A stretch of 64,000 bases of DNA, taken from the NCBI GenBank assembly GCA_902776365.1, contig CACYPU010000003.1:186001-250000 (forward strand), in the 5' to 3' direction. The stretch is from an uncultured Bacteroidota bacterium (lineage in GTDB: Bacteria > Bacteroidota > Bacteroidia > Bacteroidales > P3). The translations under genes were made by a program, and so were the position numbers. Under the pieces are notes generated by a model, which saw only the letters and a program-made list of their open reading frames with translations, made no database searches and was not told the DNA's origin. Below are positions 18,615-26,563 of the stretch, one piece after another (positions within the stretch are counted from its first letter, which is position 1; each line of letters begins with the position of its first letter).

Positions 18615-19211
18615 ATGACACCCATCGACACAACCCATATGTGCTCGCACCTGCAGCGGAAGCTGTTCGACGAGAACGGCGAATATCACCACCTATGGCT
18701 GACCCTGCAGGAAGACCCCGAACTGACCGCCGTAGTGCGCTCCCGCCAGCTGCATATCTACCGCAACGGCAAGAAAGTGCTAGTGCTGGCCGGCAAATCC
18801 GCCCCGAAGATTATCCGTGAGGACCGCATCTGCGAGATGCTGATGAAGCAAGTCGAGACAATCGAACTATTTCGTACCTCGCAGAGTTGGGATGGAGCGG
18901 AGCTGCCTGACTACCCGCAGGGGCGGCCTGAGCTGGTGGCGATGAGATACGTGATTCCACAAGGACGGAAACTGGAGTGGCACCATCATGACGTAATGAA
19001 TCACGGCGTGCTGGTGCAGGGCGAGCTGACCATCGTCGCACAGGACGGGACGGAGAAGGTCGTCCACGAGGGTGAAGCCATCGTCGAGATGGTCGGCACC
19101 GTCCACCACGGCGAAAACCGCGGCACCAAGCCCGTCATCCTCTACATGTTCTACCTCTCGCAGAAGGGAGTTCCCCTGTCCGTGCAACACCCCGAGATAA
19201 CAAAAGATTAA
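18615..19211 (+). CDS. Cupin-domain protein
   Basis: 198 residues. The C-terminal half (about 105-185) is a single cupin_2 barrel: WHHHDVMNHGVLVQGELTIV supplies the two His and Glu of motif 1, and TVHHGENRG the His of motif 2. The N-terminal half (about 1-100) has no motif I recognise. A metal-binding enzyme or regulator is likely; the ligand is unknown. It follows hutH by 79 bp and may share its transcript. The opposing gene ends 15 bp downstream. Confidence 0.8.
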   Translation: MTPIDTTHMCSHLQRKLFDENGEYHHLWLTLQEDPELTAVVRSRQLHIYRNGKKVLVLAGKSAPKIIREDRICEMLMKQVETIELFRTSQSWDGAELPDYPQGRPELVAMRYVIPQGRKLEWHHHDVMNHGVLVQGELTIVAQDGTEKVVHEGEAIVEMVGTVHHGENRGTKPVILYMFYLSQKGVPLSVQHPEITKD

Positions 19212-19225
19212 ACCACTTGCAACTC

Positions 19226-20053
19226 TTAGTTTTTTAAGTCTATGGTGGTGAGGAAGAGGTCGCAGGTGGCGACATAGACGATATTAGCTTCTGTATGGTG
19301 CCAAATTGAATGGTAAATAACATCGCCAACAGAATACGTACACAAGGATGAGCGACGTCCCTTTTGGGTGAAGAAACACACGGAGGCACGACAACGACCA
19401 GGTGAGAGAAGAGAGGTCTTTTTGGTGAGTTTGAGCGAACGAGCCGGGAGCAACGGTGGATTCGGGAAACCATCGTAGACGAGGTGTGCATGGGGAGCTT
19501 CTATATCAGGATAATGCTGAACATCCACAGAGAAGATGTTTTTTCCTCCATCATACAAGGTATCGTTGGAATGGTTAACCAAGTGGAAGAGTAATTTCCT
19601 TTGTAATGTATCAGCTCCGAGATAATAGAGTGTTATACCTTGGGGAGCTGGGCGATAAACATTGAGCAAAGAAAAAGCGTGACTCACAGAAGAATCGTAG
19701 TAGTTGAAACTCAATCCAGCCTCAACCATCAATTCATCACCGAGAAGGGAAAAGGGGATTTCCTGAGTGGAGGTGTCGAGAGTGAGTGACAAGCGGTAGT
19801 CGCCAGGGATGAATATTTCACGGACGAACTGACGCATAAAGTCGTCGGCATAGGTTCTCACATTGCGAACTTTTTTTGAGAGAAAGCGCAGTGTATCAGA
19901 GAAAATCGTGTCGGTCCGACCGTCGGGAGACTGGAGCACGATAGACAGGGGTGTGGAGATTTGAGGACGAGGGTAGCGCAGGGTGAAACGAAAAGGCACC
20001 TGCGCCTGTAATGAGAATGAAAAGAGAAGCAATAAGAGGGCCAGACGTTTCAT
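19226..20053 (-). CDS. Secreted protein of unknown function
   Basis: 275 residues with a signal peptide (about 1-17, ending LQAQ). The remainder is rich in beta-strand-forming residues and contains no motif I know. Its start overlaps the stop of the upstream gene by 4 bp (ATGA), so the two secreted unknowns are translationally coupled and probably act together. GC content is lower than in neighbouring housekeeping genes. Confidence 0.7.
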   Translation of the reverse strand: MKRLALLLLLFSFSLQAQVPFRFTLRYPRPQISTPLSIVLQSPDGRTDTIFSDTLRFLSKKVRNVRTYADDFMRQFVREIFIPGDYRLSLTLDTSTQEIPFSLLGDELMVEAGLSFNYYDSSVSHAFSLLNVYRPAPQGITLYYLGADTLQRKLLFHLVNHSNDTLYDGGKNIFSVDVQHYPDIEAPHAHLVYDGFPNPPLLPARSLKLTKKTSLLSPGRCRASVCFFTQKGRRSSLCTYSVGDVIYHSIWHHTEANIVYVATCDLFLTTIDLKN

Positions 20054-21264
20054 GGATTGAGGGTGTGCTTGAGGATTTTGTCGTAGCCGTTGTAGTTCTT
20101 GTGGGAACCGTCGGTGAAGTGGAAGGTTAGTTCGATGACGCGCATGTACTTGATGCGGCCGGAGTCGTCCCAGAAGAGTTCGTCGAAGGTATATTGCGCC
20201 GGAGACCCCGCAAGGATGGGGCCCATACAGCGGATGGTGCGCTCATCGCGATTGAAGCGGTCGGGCTGCAAATGTCCCTTGGCGTCGACAGGAATGACGG
20301 TGATTTCAATTTTGGAGATGGTTTTCTTGAAGCAGTTGTAGAAGTTGAATTCGAGGCCGAACATATAGTTGCTGCGGGCAAGGTTGAGACTCATAAGGAA
20401 GATCTGTTCGCGGTTCATCCTATCTTTTGCCGCCTGCACCTTGAGCTGTTCCTGCAGGCGTACCTGGAAGAGGGAGTCGTTTCGGAGGGCGAGGGTGAGG
20501 CTGTCGGACTGTTCGGCGAAGATGTGTGCTGTTCGGTCTAGGGAGTCGATGAGGTGCTGTAGTGCTTGCTGTTCTGCAAGCTGGGAGCGAAGGATGGAGT
20601 CGCGGCGGAGTTCGTAGGCATGCTGGCCGTCGTCGGTGGCGAAAGAGCCCCATTCCGCCAGACGCTGCAGGGTGGGAAGAGTGAGGTCCTGTAGGGAATG
20701 TGTATTGGTGCGGACGGTGAAGACAACGGGCCATTCGGTGGAGGGCTGGAAGCGGTAGCCCAGCCATGTGATGGGGCTGTAGGGGCCGTAGCGGTGGTCG
20801 GCGGTGTCGAGGTTGATAAGCAAGCCTGCATCTTTGTCCATGAAGACAAAAGCCCACTGCTGAAGAATCCGGTAGCGTTGCTTCCAGTAGCGACAGGAGA
20901 CAAGATAGGGGAAAAGCTCAGTGGCCAGCTCCTCTGGCAGCGTGAAGTCGAGTGAATCGGACTGGAAACGCAGGAAATACTTTTGGGAACGCTGTTCGAC
21001 AGAAAGGCGGTAGAGCCGGTTGAAAGCTGAGTGCCAGATATTGGGCGACACCTCTTTTTGGAACAATGCCTTTACCTGTGCCGAGGGAGTGACAAAATAG
21101 GCGTCGTCGAGATGGGCCTCCTCCAAGGTGGAATAGTTCCAGGGCTGCTGGGCAGAAACAGAGGAGAAAGGAGAAAGGTGAAAGGTGAAAAACACACTTA
21201 CGCAACAAACAAAACGTGCGACATGAAATGTGAAACGAGAGAGGTGTGCCATTTCAATTTTCAT
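20050..21264 (-). CDS. Secreted protein of unknown function with coiled-coil segment
   Basis: 404 residues. The N-terminal export signal (about 1-38, hydrophobic core VCCVSVFF, ending VSAQQ) is encoded partly by 7-bp tandem repeats (21162-21240). A middle region (about 210-290) is rich in Gln, Leu, Ser and Arg and probably helical. The last 90 residues are beta-like. No family recognised. It lies 5 bp after polA and overlaps the next gene by 4 bp. A shorter start at the fifth codon (MAHLSRF) is possible. Confidence 0.7.
   Translation of the reverse strand: MKIEMAHLSRFTFHVARFVCCVSVFFTFHLSPFSSVSAQQPWNYSTLEEAHLDDAYFVTPSAQVKALFQKEVSPNIWHSAFNRLYRLSVEQRSQKYFLRFQSDSLDFTLPEELATELFPYLVSCRYWKQRYRILQQWAFVFMDKDAGLLINLDTADHRYGPYSPITWLGYRFQPSTEWPVVFTVRTNTHSLQDLTLPTLQRLAEWGSFATDDGQHAYELRRDSILRSQLAEQQALQHLIDSLDRTAHIFAEQSDSLTLALRNDSLFQVRLQEQLKVQAAKDRMNREQIFLMSLNLARSNYMFGLEFNFYNCFKKTISKIEITVIPVDAKGHLQPDRFNRDERTIRCMGPILAGSPAQYTFDELFWDDSGRIKYMRVIELTFHFTDGSHKNYNGYDKILKHTLNP
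21162..21240. repeat. 7-bp tandem units inside a signal-peptide coding region
   Basis: GAGAAAG, GAGAAAG, GTGAAAG, GTGAAAA at 21162-21193, and ACATGAA, ATGTGAA, ACGAGAG-type units at 21220-21240, plus-strand reading. They encode the leader of the 404-residue protein on the minus strand. Confidence 0.6.
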
Positions 21265-21269
21265 TTTAA

Positions 21270-23930
21270 TTAGTGTGCCTGGAGCCAGTTGTCGCCGATA
21301 TCGATGCCAACCTCGATGTCGATGCCGGGAAGTGGCAGCGCCTGCTTCATCTCGCGGGAAACAATCTGTCTCACAATGGCTTCTTCGGGACGATAGAGGT
21401 CGAACACGAGTTCATCGTGTACCTGCAGAATCATGCGAGTGCGGAGGTTCTGCTTGCGCAAGGAGGCATGGATGTTGACCATCGCCAGCTTTATCATGTC
21501 TGCCGAAGTACCTTGGATGGGCATATTGACGGCGTTGCGCTCGGCAAAGGAACGGGCCGAAGCGTTGCGTGAATTGATGTCGGGGAGGTAGCGGCGACGG
21601 CCGAGGAGGGTCTGCGCATAGCCCCTTTCACGTGCTTTGGCGACGCTCTCGTCGATGAAACGGCGGATGTCGGGATATTGTGTGAAGTACTCGTCGATGA
21701 GTGCCGCAGCCTCCTTGCGAGGGATACCCAGCTGCTCTGAGAGTCCGAACGCCGAGATGCCATAGACGATACCGAAATTGACGCTCTTGGCGTTGCGGCG
21801 CTGGTCTTTGGAGACCTCCTCCATGGGGAGGTGGTAAATCTTGGCGGCGGTGGCGGCATGGATATCAAAACCATGGGCAAAAGCCTCAAGCATGTGTCGG
21901 TCGCGGGCCAGAGAGGCTATGATGCGCAACTCTATCTGTGAATAGTCGGCCGCCAGCAGCAGGTGCTCTTCGTCGCGCGCCACGAAAGCACGACGAATCT
22001 CACGCCCACGCTCCGTGCGGATGGGGATGTTCTGCAGGTTGGGATTGCTGGACGACAGGCGGCCCGTGGCGGTCACGGTCTGGTTGTAGACAGTGTGGAG
22101 ACGACCCGTAGCAGGGTTGATGAGTTTAGGAAACGAGTCGAGGTAGGTGCCCACAAGCTTGCTGATAGAACGATACTCCAGAATGAGGGGAATAATGGGG
22201 TGCGTGGCGGCGAGTTTTTGGAGGACATCCTCGGCAGTGGAAAACTGCTTGGTGGCGGTACGTGGCGGCTTGTCGGTGACACGGAGTTTCTCGTACAACA
22301 CCTCTCCCAGTTGCTTGGGCGAGCTGATATTGAAACGTTCTCCCGCCAGTTCATAGATTCGTTCCTCTATGCCTGTACGCTCCTCGGTAAGCTGGCGCGA
22401 ATACTCACGTAGGGCGTCGACATCGATGCGCACGCCCTCTTTCTCCATGTCGATAAGCACGTCGACCAGCGGCAACTCTATCTCCCTATACAGGCGTTCA
22501 AGTTTGGCGTCCCGCAGCTTCGCGGCCATAAGGGGATAGAGTTGCCACAAGGCTGCGGCCTGGGCCACCTTCCCTTCGGGTTCAAAACCAAGCATCGAGG
22601 AACAGATGAAGTCCAGCGTGTGGCGCATCTCGGCATCGATAAGATAGTGGGCCAGCTGGACGTCGAAAATCTCACCCTCGAGAGAGAGGTCGAGCTCGGC
22701 CAGGATATATTTTAGGTTTTTAAGGTCGAAACAGAGTTTGGTGGTATTGGGGTCCTGCAGTAGATGATGAATGTCGAACGATGAATGGATTTGGTCCACG
22801 GTGGTCGTGTAAACCGTGTCGGCATCGGTGGCGACGAGCATCTTGGGACCGTCGAATAGGAGGGCGATGTTCTTGCCCCGTAGAGCGTCTATCAGTTCGG
22901 CGGTAATCGGATGTGTCTCCACGGCAGGAGCCTCGGGACTGGGAGCTCCCTGGTCGAACAGTGTTGGAGCACTCGTAGTACCCATCTCCGGCCTCCGGCC
23001 TCCAACCTCCGAATTCCCCCAGGCCACCGCCTTCGAGGGATCCTTCACGCTCAAGTCGGTGAACACCTTGCGGGCAAACTGACGGAACTCGAGGATATCC
23101 GTTGTCTCCTTCAACGCCTGATAGTCGGGCTCCTCGAGCAGTAGCGCATCCTCCTCGAAATCAATGGGGGCATCCAGCCTAATGGTCGCCAACTCTTTCG
23201 AGAAAAGGGCATTGTCCGAATGCTCCTTCACCAGCAGGCGCAGCTTCTCGTTCTTGATCTCGTCCGAGCGCTTCACCATCTCCTCTATCGAGCCAAACTG
23301 GTCTATCAGTTTCTTCGCCGTCTTCTCTCCCACCCCCGGAATGCCCGGGATATTGTCCGACGCGTCGCCCCAGAGGCCCAGGAGGTCTATCACCTGCCGG
23401 CAATCGGCAACGCCGAACTTCTCCTTCACCTCGGCAACCCCCATCACCTGGTCCGGACGACCCATCCTCCCGAAACGGTACATCTTCACCCTCTCCGTCA
23501 CCAGCTGCGCAAAATCCTTGTCCGGCGTCACCATGATGATTTCATCGAAACCCGCCTCCTCCGCCTTCCGGCTCAGCGTCCCTATAACATCGTCCGCCTC
23601 AAAACCCTCACACGTCAGGATGGGGATGCGGAAATTCTCTATAATCCTCTTCACCCACGGCAGCCCCATCTGTATCTCCTCCGGCATCGCCTCGCGGTTC
23701 GCCTTGTACTCGGCATACATCTCGTGCCGGAACGTCGGCTTCTGCAGGTCGAACGCCACACCCACATGCGTCGGACGCTGGCTCCTCAGCAGGTCATACA
23801 GCGTCGTCGTGAACCCCAGCACACAGCTCGTGTTCATCCCCTTCGAATTCAGCCGCGGATTCTTGTTCAGCGCATAATAGGCGCGGTACACCGCCGCCAT
23901 CCCGTCAATCAAAAGAAGCTTCTTCAACAA
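21270..23930 (-). CDS. polA: DNA polymerase I
   Basis: 886 residues. The 5' nuclease domain is at about 1-290 (KLLLIDGMAAVYRAYYALN, GFEADDVIGTL, GLWGDASDNIPGIPGVG). The 3'-5' exonuclease-like domain (about 345-480) lacks the acidic DxE pair: IALLFDGPKML stands where FDTET is expected. The polymerase domain has motif A DYSQIELRI, motif B RRNAKSVNFGIVYGIS and motif C VHDELV. The start must be TTG (23930 or 23927): a TAG codon directly precedes it, and the first ATG would remove the essential LIDG segment. Residues about 305-315 come from a 7-bp repeat. It repairs and fills DNA in the cytoplasm. Confidence 0.97.
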   Translation of the reverse strand: MLKKLLLIDGMAAVYRAYYALNKNPRLNSKGMNTSCVLGFTTTLYDLLRSQRPTHVGVAFDLQKPTFRHEMYAEYKANREAMPEEIQMGLPWVKRIIENFRIPILTCEGFEADDVIGTLSRKAEEAGFDEIIMVTPDKDFAQLVTERVKMYRFGRMGRPDQVMGVAEVKEKFGVADCRQVIDLLGLWGDASDNIPGIPGVGEKTAKKLIDQFGSIEEMVKRSDEIKNEKLRLLVKEHSDNALFSKELATIRLDAPIDFEEDALLLEEPDYQALKETTDILEFRQFARKVFTDLSVKDPSKAVAWGNSEVGGRRPEMGTTSAPTLFDQGAPSPEAPAVETHPITAELIDALRGKNIALLFDGPKMLVATDADTVYTTTVDQIHSSFDIHHLLQDPNTTKLCFDLKNLKYILAELDLSLEGEIFDVQLAHYLIDAEMRHTLDFICSSMLGFEPEGKVAQAAALWQLYPLMAAKLRDAKLERLYREIELPLVDVLIDMEKEGVRIDVDALREYSRQLTEERTGIEERIYELAGERFNISSPKQLGEVLYEKLRVTDKPPRTATKQFSTAEDVLQKLAATHPIIPLILEYRSISKLVGTYLDSFPKLINPATGRLHTVYNQTVTATGRLSSSNPNLQNIPIRTERGREIRRAFVARDEEHLLLAADYSQIELRIIASLARDRHMLEAFAHGFDIHAATAAKIYHLPMEEVSKDQRRNAKSVNFGIVYGISAFGLSEQLGIPRKEAAALIDEYFTQYPDIRRFIDESVAKARERGYAQTLLGRRRYLPDINSRNASARSFAERNAVNMPIQGTSADMIKLAMVNIHASLRKQNLRTRMILQVHDELVFDLYRPEEAIVRQIVSREMKQALPLPGIDIEVGIDIGDNWLQAH
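22986..23016. repeat. 7-bp tandem repeat inside polA
   Basis: CGGCCTC, CGGCCTC, CAACCTC, CGAATTC in 7-bp register, translated as a Gly/Arg-rich linker between the 5' nuclease and exonuclease-like domains. Confidence 0.65.
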
Positions 23931-23970
23931 CTATTATCTATTATCTATTATCTATTAACTATCAACTATT
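23931..23970. repeat. 7-bp tandem array (CTATTAT) upstream of polA
   Basis: CTATTAT repeated three times, then CTATTAA, CTATCAA, CTATT. It fills the gap between pdxA and polA and runs directly into the polA start codon. Confidence 0.8.
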
Positions 23971-25012
23971 TCAACGGATTCGCCGTTAATTCGTCATACT
24001 CCTGACGGTTCCTCAGAATATTGCACGCCAAGTACACCGCACTCCGCATCGACTGCTCGCTCGCGCAATCCTTGCCCGCAATGTCGTATCCCGTCCCGTG
24101 CGCCGGACTCGTCCTCACATATGGCAGGCCAGCCGTATAGTTCACCCCTTCCGTGAACGACATCAGCTTGAACGGTATCAGCCCCTGGTCGTGATACAGC
24201 GCCAGCACACCGTCGAACTTGTTGAACTCCGAGCTCCCGAAAAAACCGTCGCTCGGGAACGGCCCGTACGCCAGCACACCCTTCCCCTGCACCTCATCGA
24301 TTACCGGACGGATCACCCTCTTGTCGAAATCCCCTATCACCCCGTCGTCACCCGCATGCGGGTCCAGCGCCAGCACCGCTATCTTCGGCGTCGTAATCCG
24401 GAAATCCCTCTTCAGACTCTCGTTCATCAGCATAATCTTGTCGTACAGCAGATTGTGCGTCAACGCCCCTGGAACATCCTTCAGCGCCAGGTGATTCGTC
24501 ACAATACCTATCCTAATCCTGTCGCACACCATCATCATCAAGCTCCCGCATCCGAACTGGTGACTCAAATACTCCGTGTGGCCTGGGAAATCAAAATCAT
24601 CCGCCTGGATATTCCGCTTATTGATCGGCGCCGTCACCAGCACATCCACCTTCCCTGCCTTCAGGTCCGCACAGGCCCTGTTCAGGCTCTCCCTGCTCAG
24701 CCTCCCTGCCACCTCCGTGCTCTTTCCGAGGTCAATCTTAATCTCCTCCTGCGTAAGGTTCAGCACGTTATACCTCCGGTCCTGCGCCTCACTAGCGTCG
24801 CGGATACTGTTGAAATTCATCTCCTGCGTCACACTCGTCAGCAGCTTCTTGTGGTAGCTCGCCACCTTGCTGCTGCCATACAGCACCGGAGTGCAGATAT
24901 CAAACATCCGGCTGTCGGCAAAAGTCTTGATAATCACTTCGTAACCGACACCATTCAGGTCGCCATGCGTAATAGCCACCCTTATCTTCTTTTCATTGTT
25001 ATTACTATCCAT
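23966..25012 (-). CDS. pdxA: 4-hydroxythreonine-4-phosphate dehydrogenase
   Basis: 348 residues, normal for PdxA. The metal-binding histidines lie in FPGHTEYL (about 138-145), LDPHAGDDG and TSPAHGTGYDIAG. It oxidises 4-phosphohydroxy-L-threonine in pyridoxal phosphate synthesis, in the cytoplasm. It sits between polA and a leucyl aminopeptidase, separated from both by 7-bp repeat arrays. The C-terminal codons overlap the array at 23931-23970. Confidence 0.95.
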   Translation of the reverse strand: MDSNNNEKKIRVAITHGDLNGVGYEVIIKTFADSRMFDICTPVLYGSSKVASYHKKLLTSVTQEMNFNSIRDASEAQDRRYNVLNLTQEEIKIDLGKSTEVAGRLSRESLNRACADLKAGKVDVLVTAPINKRNIQADDFDFPGHTEYLSHQFGCGSLMMMVCDRIRIGIVTNHLALKDVPGALTHNLLYDKIMLMNESLKRDFRITTPKIAVLALDPHAGDDGVIGDFDKRVIRPVIDEVQGKGVLAYGPFPSDGFFGSSEFNKFDGVLALYHDQGLIPFKLMSFTEGVNYTAGLPYVRTSPAHGTGYDIAGKDCASEQSMRSAVYLACNILRNRQEYDELTANPLK

Positions 25013-25019
25013 CTCAAAT

Positions 25020-25076
25020 AACTATTATCTATTAACTATTATCTATTAACTTTTAACTATTATCTATTAACTTTAA
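25020..25076. repeat. 7-bp tandem array between pdxA and pepA
   Basis: Alternating CTATTAT and CTATTAA units with one CTTTTAA, seven clean units in 7-bp register. Nearly the same unit as at 23931. Confidence 0.8.
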
Positions 25077-25079
25077 CCC

Positions 25080-26513
25080 CTACTGCATCTGCAGATACGC
25101 ATACAGCAGCCTCACCCCATACCCGCTCGCACCCGCCCTCCAGCAGTGCTGTGCCTTCGAGAAAAACGCCACACCAGCAATATCCAGATGCACAAACGGC
25201 GTCTCCTTCGCAAAATGCGCCAGGAACTTGCCCGCCGTGATCGTCCCCGCCTGAGGCGTCGTGCCACAGTTGCGGAGGTCCGCATACTCGCTCTTGATCA
25301 ACTCGTCGTACTCCTTCCACATCGGGAACTCCACCAGGCGCTCATACACCTGTTCGCCCACAAGCTTCAGCATCTCCAGCTCCCTCCTCCCGTTCTGCTC
25401 CATCGCGGCGATGCCGAAGGTGGAGATAGCACGGACGGCGGCGCCCGTGAGGGTGGCGGCGTCGATGATCACCCGCGGATGGTAATTCTTCACGGCGTAA
25501 GCGATAGCATCCGCCAGAATCAACCGGCCCTCGGCATCGGTGTTCACCACCTCCACCGTCGTCCCGTCATACATCGTCAGGATATCGTCGGCGGCATAGG
25601 CGTTGAAGCCCGGACGGCTGTCCGTCAGCGGCAGCAGCGCCACCAGGTGCACAGGCAGCTTGTTGTCCGCGGCAGCGAACAGCACACTCGCCATCGTGGC
25701 GGCACCCGCCATATCGCTCTTCATATCCTGCATATAATCCTCAGGCTTGATATTCAATCCGCCCGTATCGTACATCACCCCCTTACCCACCAAACAAATC
25801 GGCCCCTCGTTATCGTTAAGGTTGTTATATTCCAGCACCACAAACCGCGGCTCGTCCACGCTCCCCCTGTTCACCGCCAGCAGGCCGCCCATACGGAGGC
25901 TCTCAATCTGACGCTTGTCCATCACCGTGCACTTCACGCCCTCCAGGTCCGCGGCGATAGCCGCCAGCTCGTCGGCGAAAGCCGGAGCATTCAGGTCCTG
26001 CACAGGCAGGTTCACCCACTCGCGGCACCAATAGATGCGGTTCCAGAGGCGCTGCATCGCCTCCAACTCCTCCTCCTTGAAATACACCTTGTCCACAGCC
26101 ACCCTCTGCAGGTGCCACGGCTCCTTGCTCTTGTAGCGGTCGAAACTATAGTCCGCCAACGACAAACCCTCCAGCAGCGCAGCCACCTCCTCCGGAAGCG
26201 TCCCCGCACCACACACCGCCACCTCCTCCACTCCGTCCCCCTCAAACCGCTTCAGCAAATCCATCGCTCTCCGCCTCAATCCCTCCTGCACCTCTGCAGC
26301 CTCCTTCTCACTGTCAAACGAAAGAAAATACAAGCGGTACGGCAACCGGTCGAACACAAGCATAAAATCTCGTCCCTCCTCTCGCCGCTCCTTCACCAAC
26401 GCAATCTCCTTCTTCCCCAACGGAAGCACCCGCTCCGCAGTCTCGTCACCATAAAGGAATACAATGTTGCCCTCATAATCTTTCGGGGCTATCTTATCTA
26501 AAGTGTATATCAT
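25080..26513 (-). CDS. pepA: Leucyl aminopeptidase (M17)
   Basis: 477 residues. The catalytic domain carries VGKGVMYDTGGLNIKP (metal-binding Lys and Asp), DMAGAATMA, and the family signature NTDAEGRLILADA (about 320-333). The N-terminal about 170 residues form the less conserved macro-like domain. It removes N-terminal residues from peptides in the cytoplasm as a two-metal hexamer. Start ATG 26513; it lies 50 bp after the ABC exporter gene on the same strand. Confidence 0.94.
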   Translation of the reverse strand: MIYTLDKIAPKDYEGNIVFLYGDETAERVLPLGKKEIALVKERREEGRDFMLVFDRLPYRLYFLSFDSEKEAAEVQEGLRRRAMDLLKRFEGDGVEEVAVCGAGTLPEEVAALLEGLSLADYSFDRYKSKEPWHLQRVAVDKVYFKEEELEAMQRLWNRIYWCREWVNLPVQDLNAPAFADELAAIAADLEGVKCTVMDKRQIESLRMGGLLAVNRGSVDEPRFVVLEYNNLNDNEGPICLVGKGVMYDTGGLNIKPEDYMQDMKSDMAGAATMASVLFAAADNKLPVHLVALLPLTDSRPGFNAYAADDILTMYDGTTVEVVNTDAEGRLILADAIAYAVKNYHPRVIIDAATLTGAAVRAISTFGIAAMEQNGRRELEMLKLVGEQVYERLVEFPMWKEYDELIKSEYADLRNCGTTPQAGTITAGKFLAHFAKETPFVHLDIAGVAFFSKAQHCWRAGASGYGVRLLYAYLQMQ

Positions 26514-26563
26514 ATAGGTCTTAAAGGTTTTAATGTTTTTTTTTAAACGGACAGATGAAAAAA

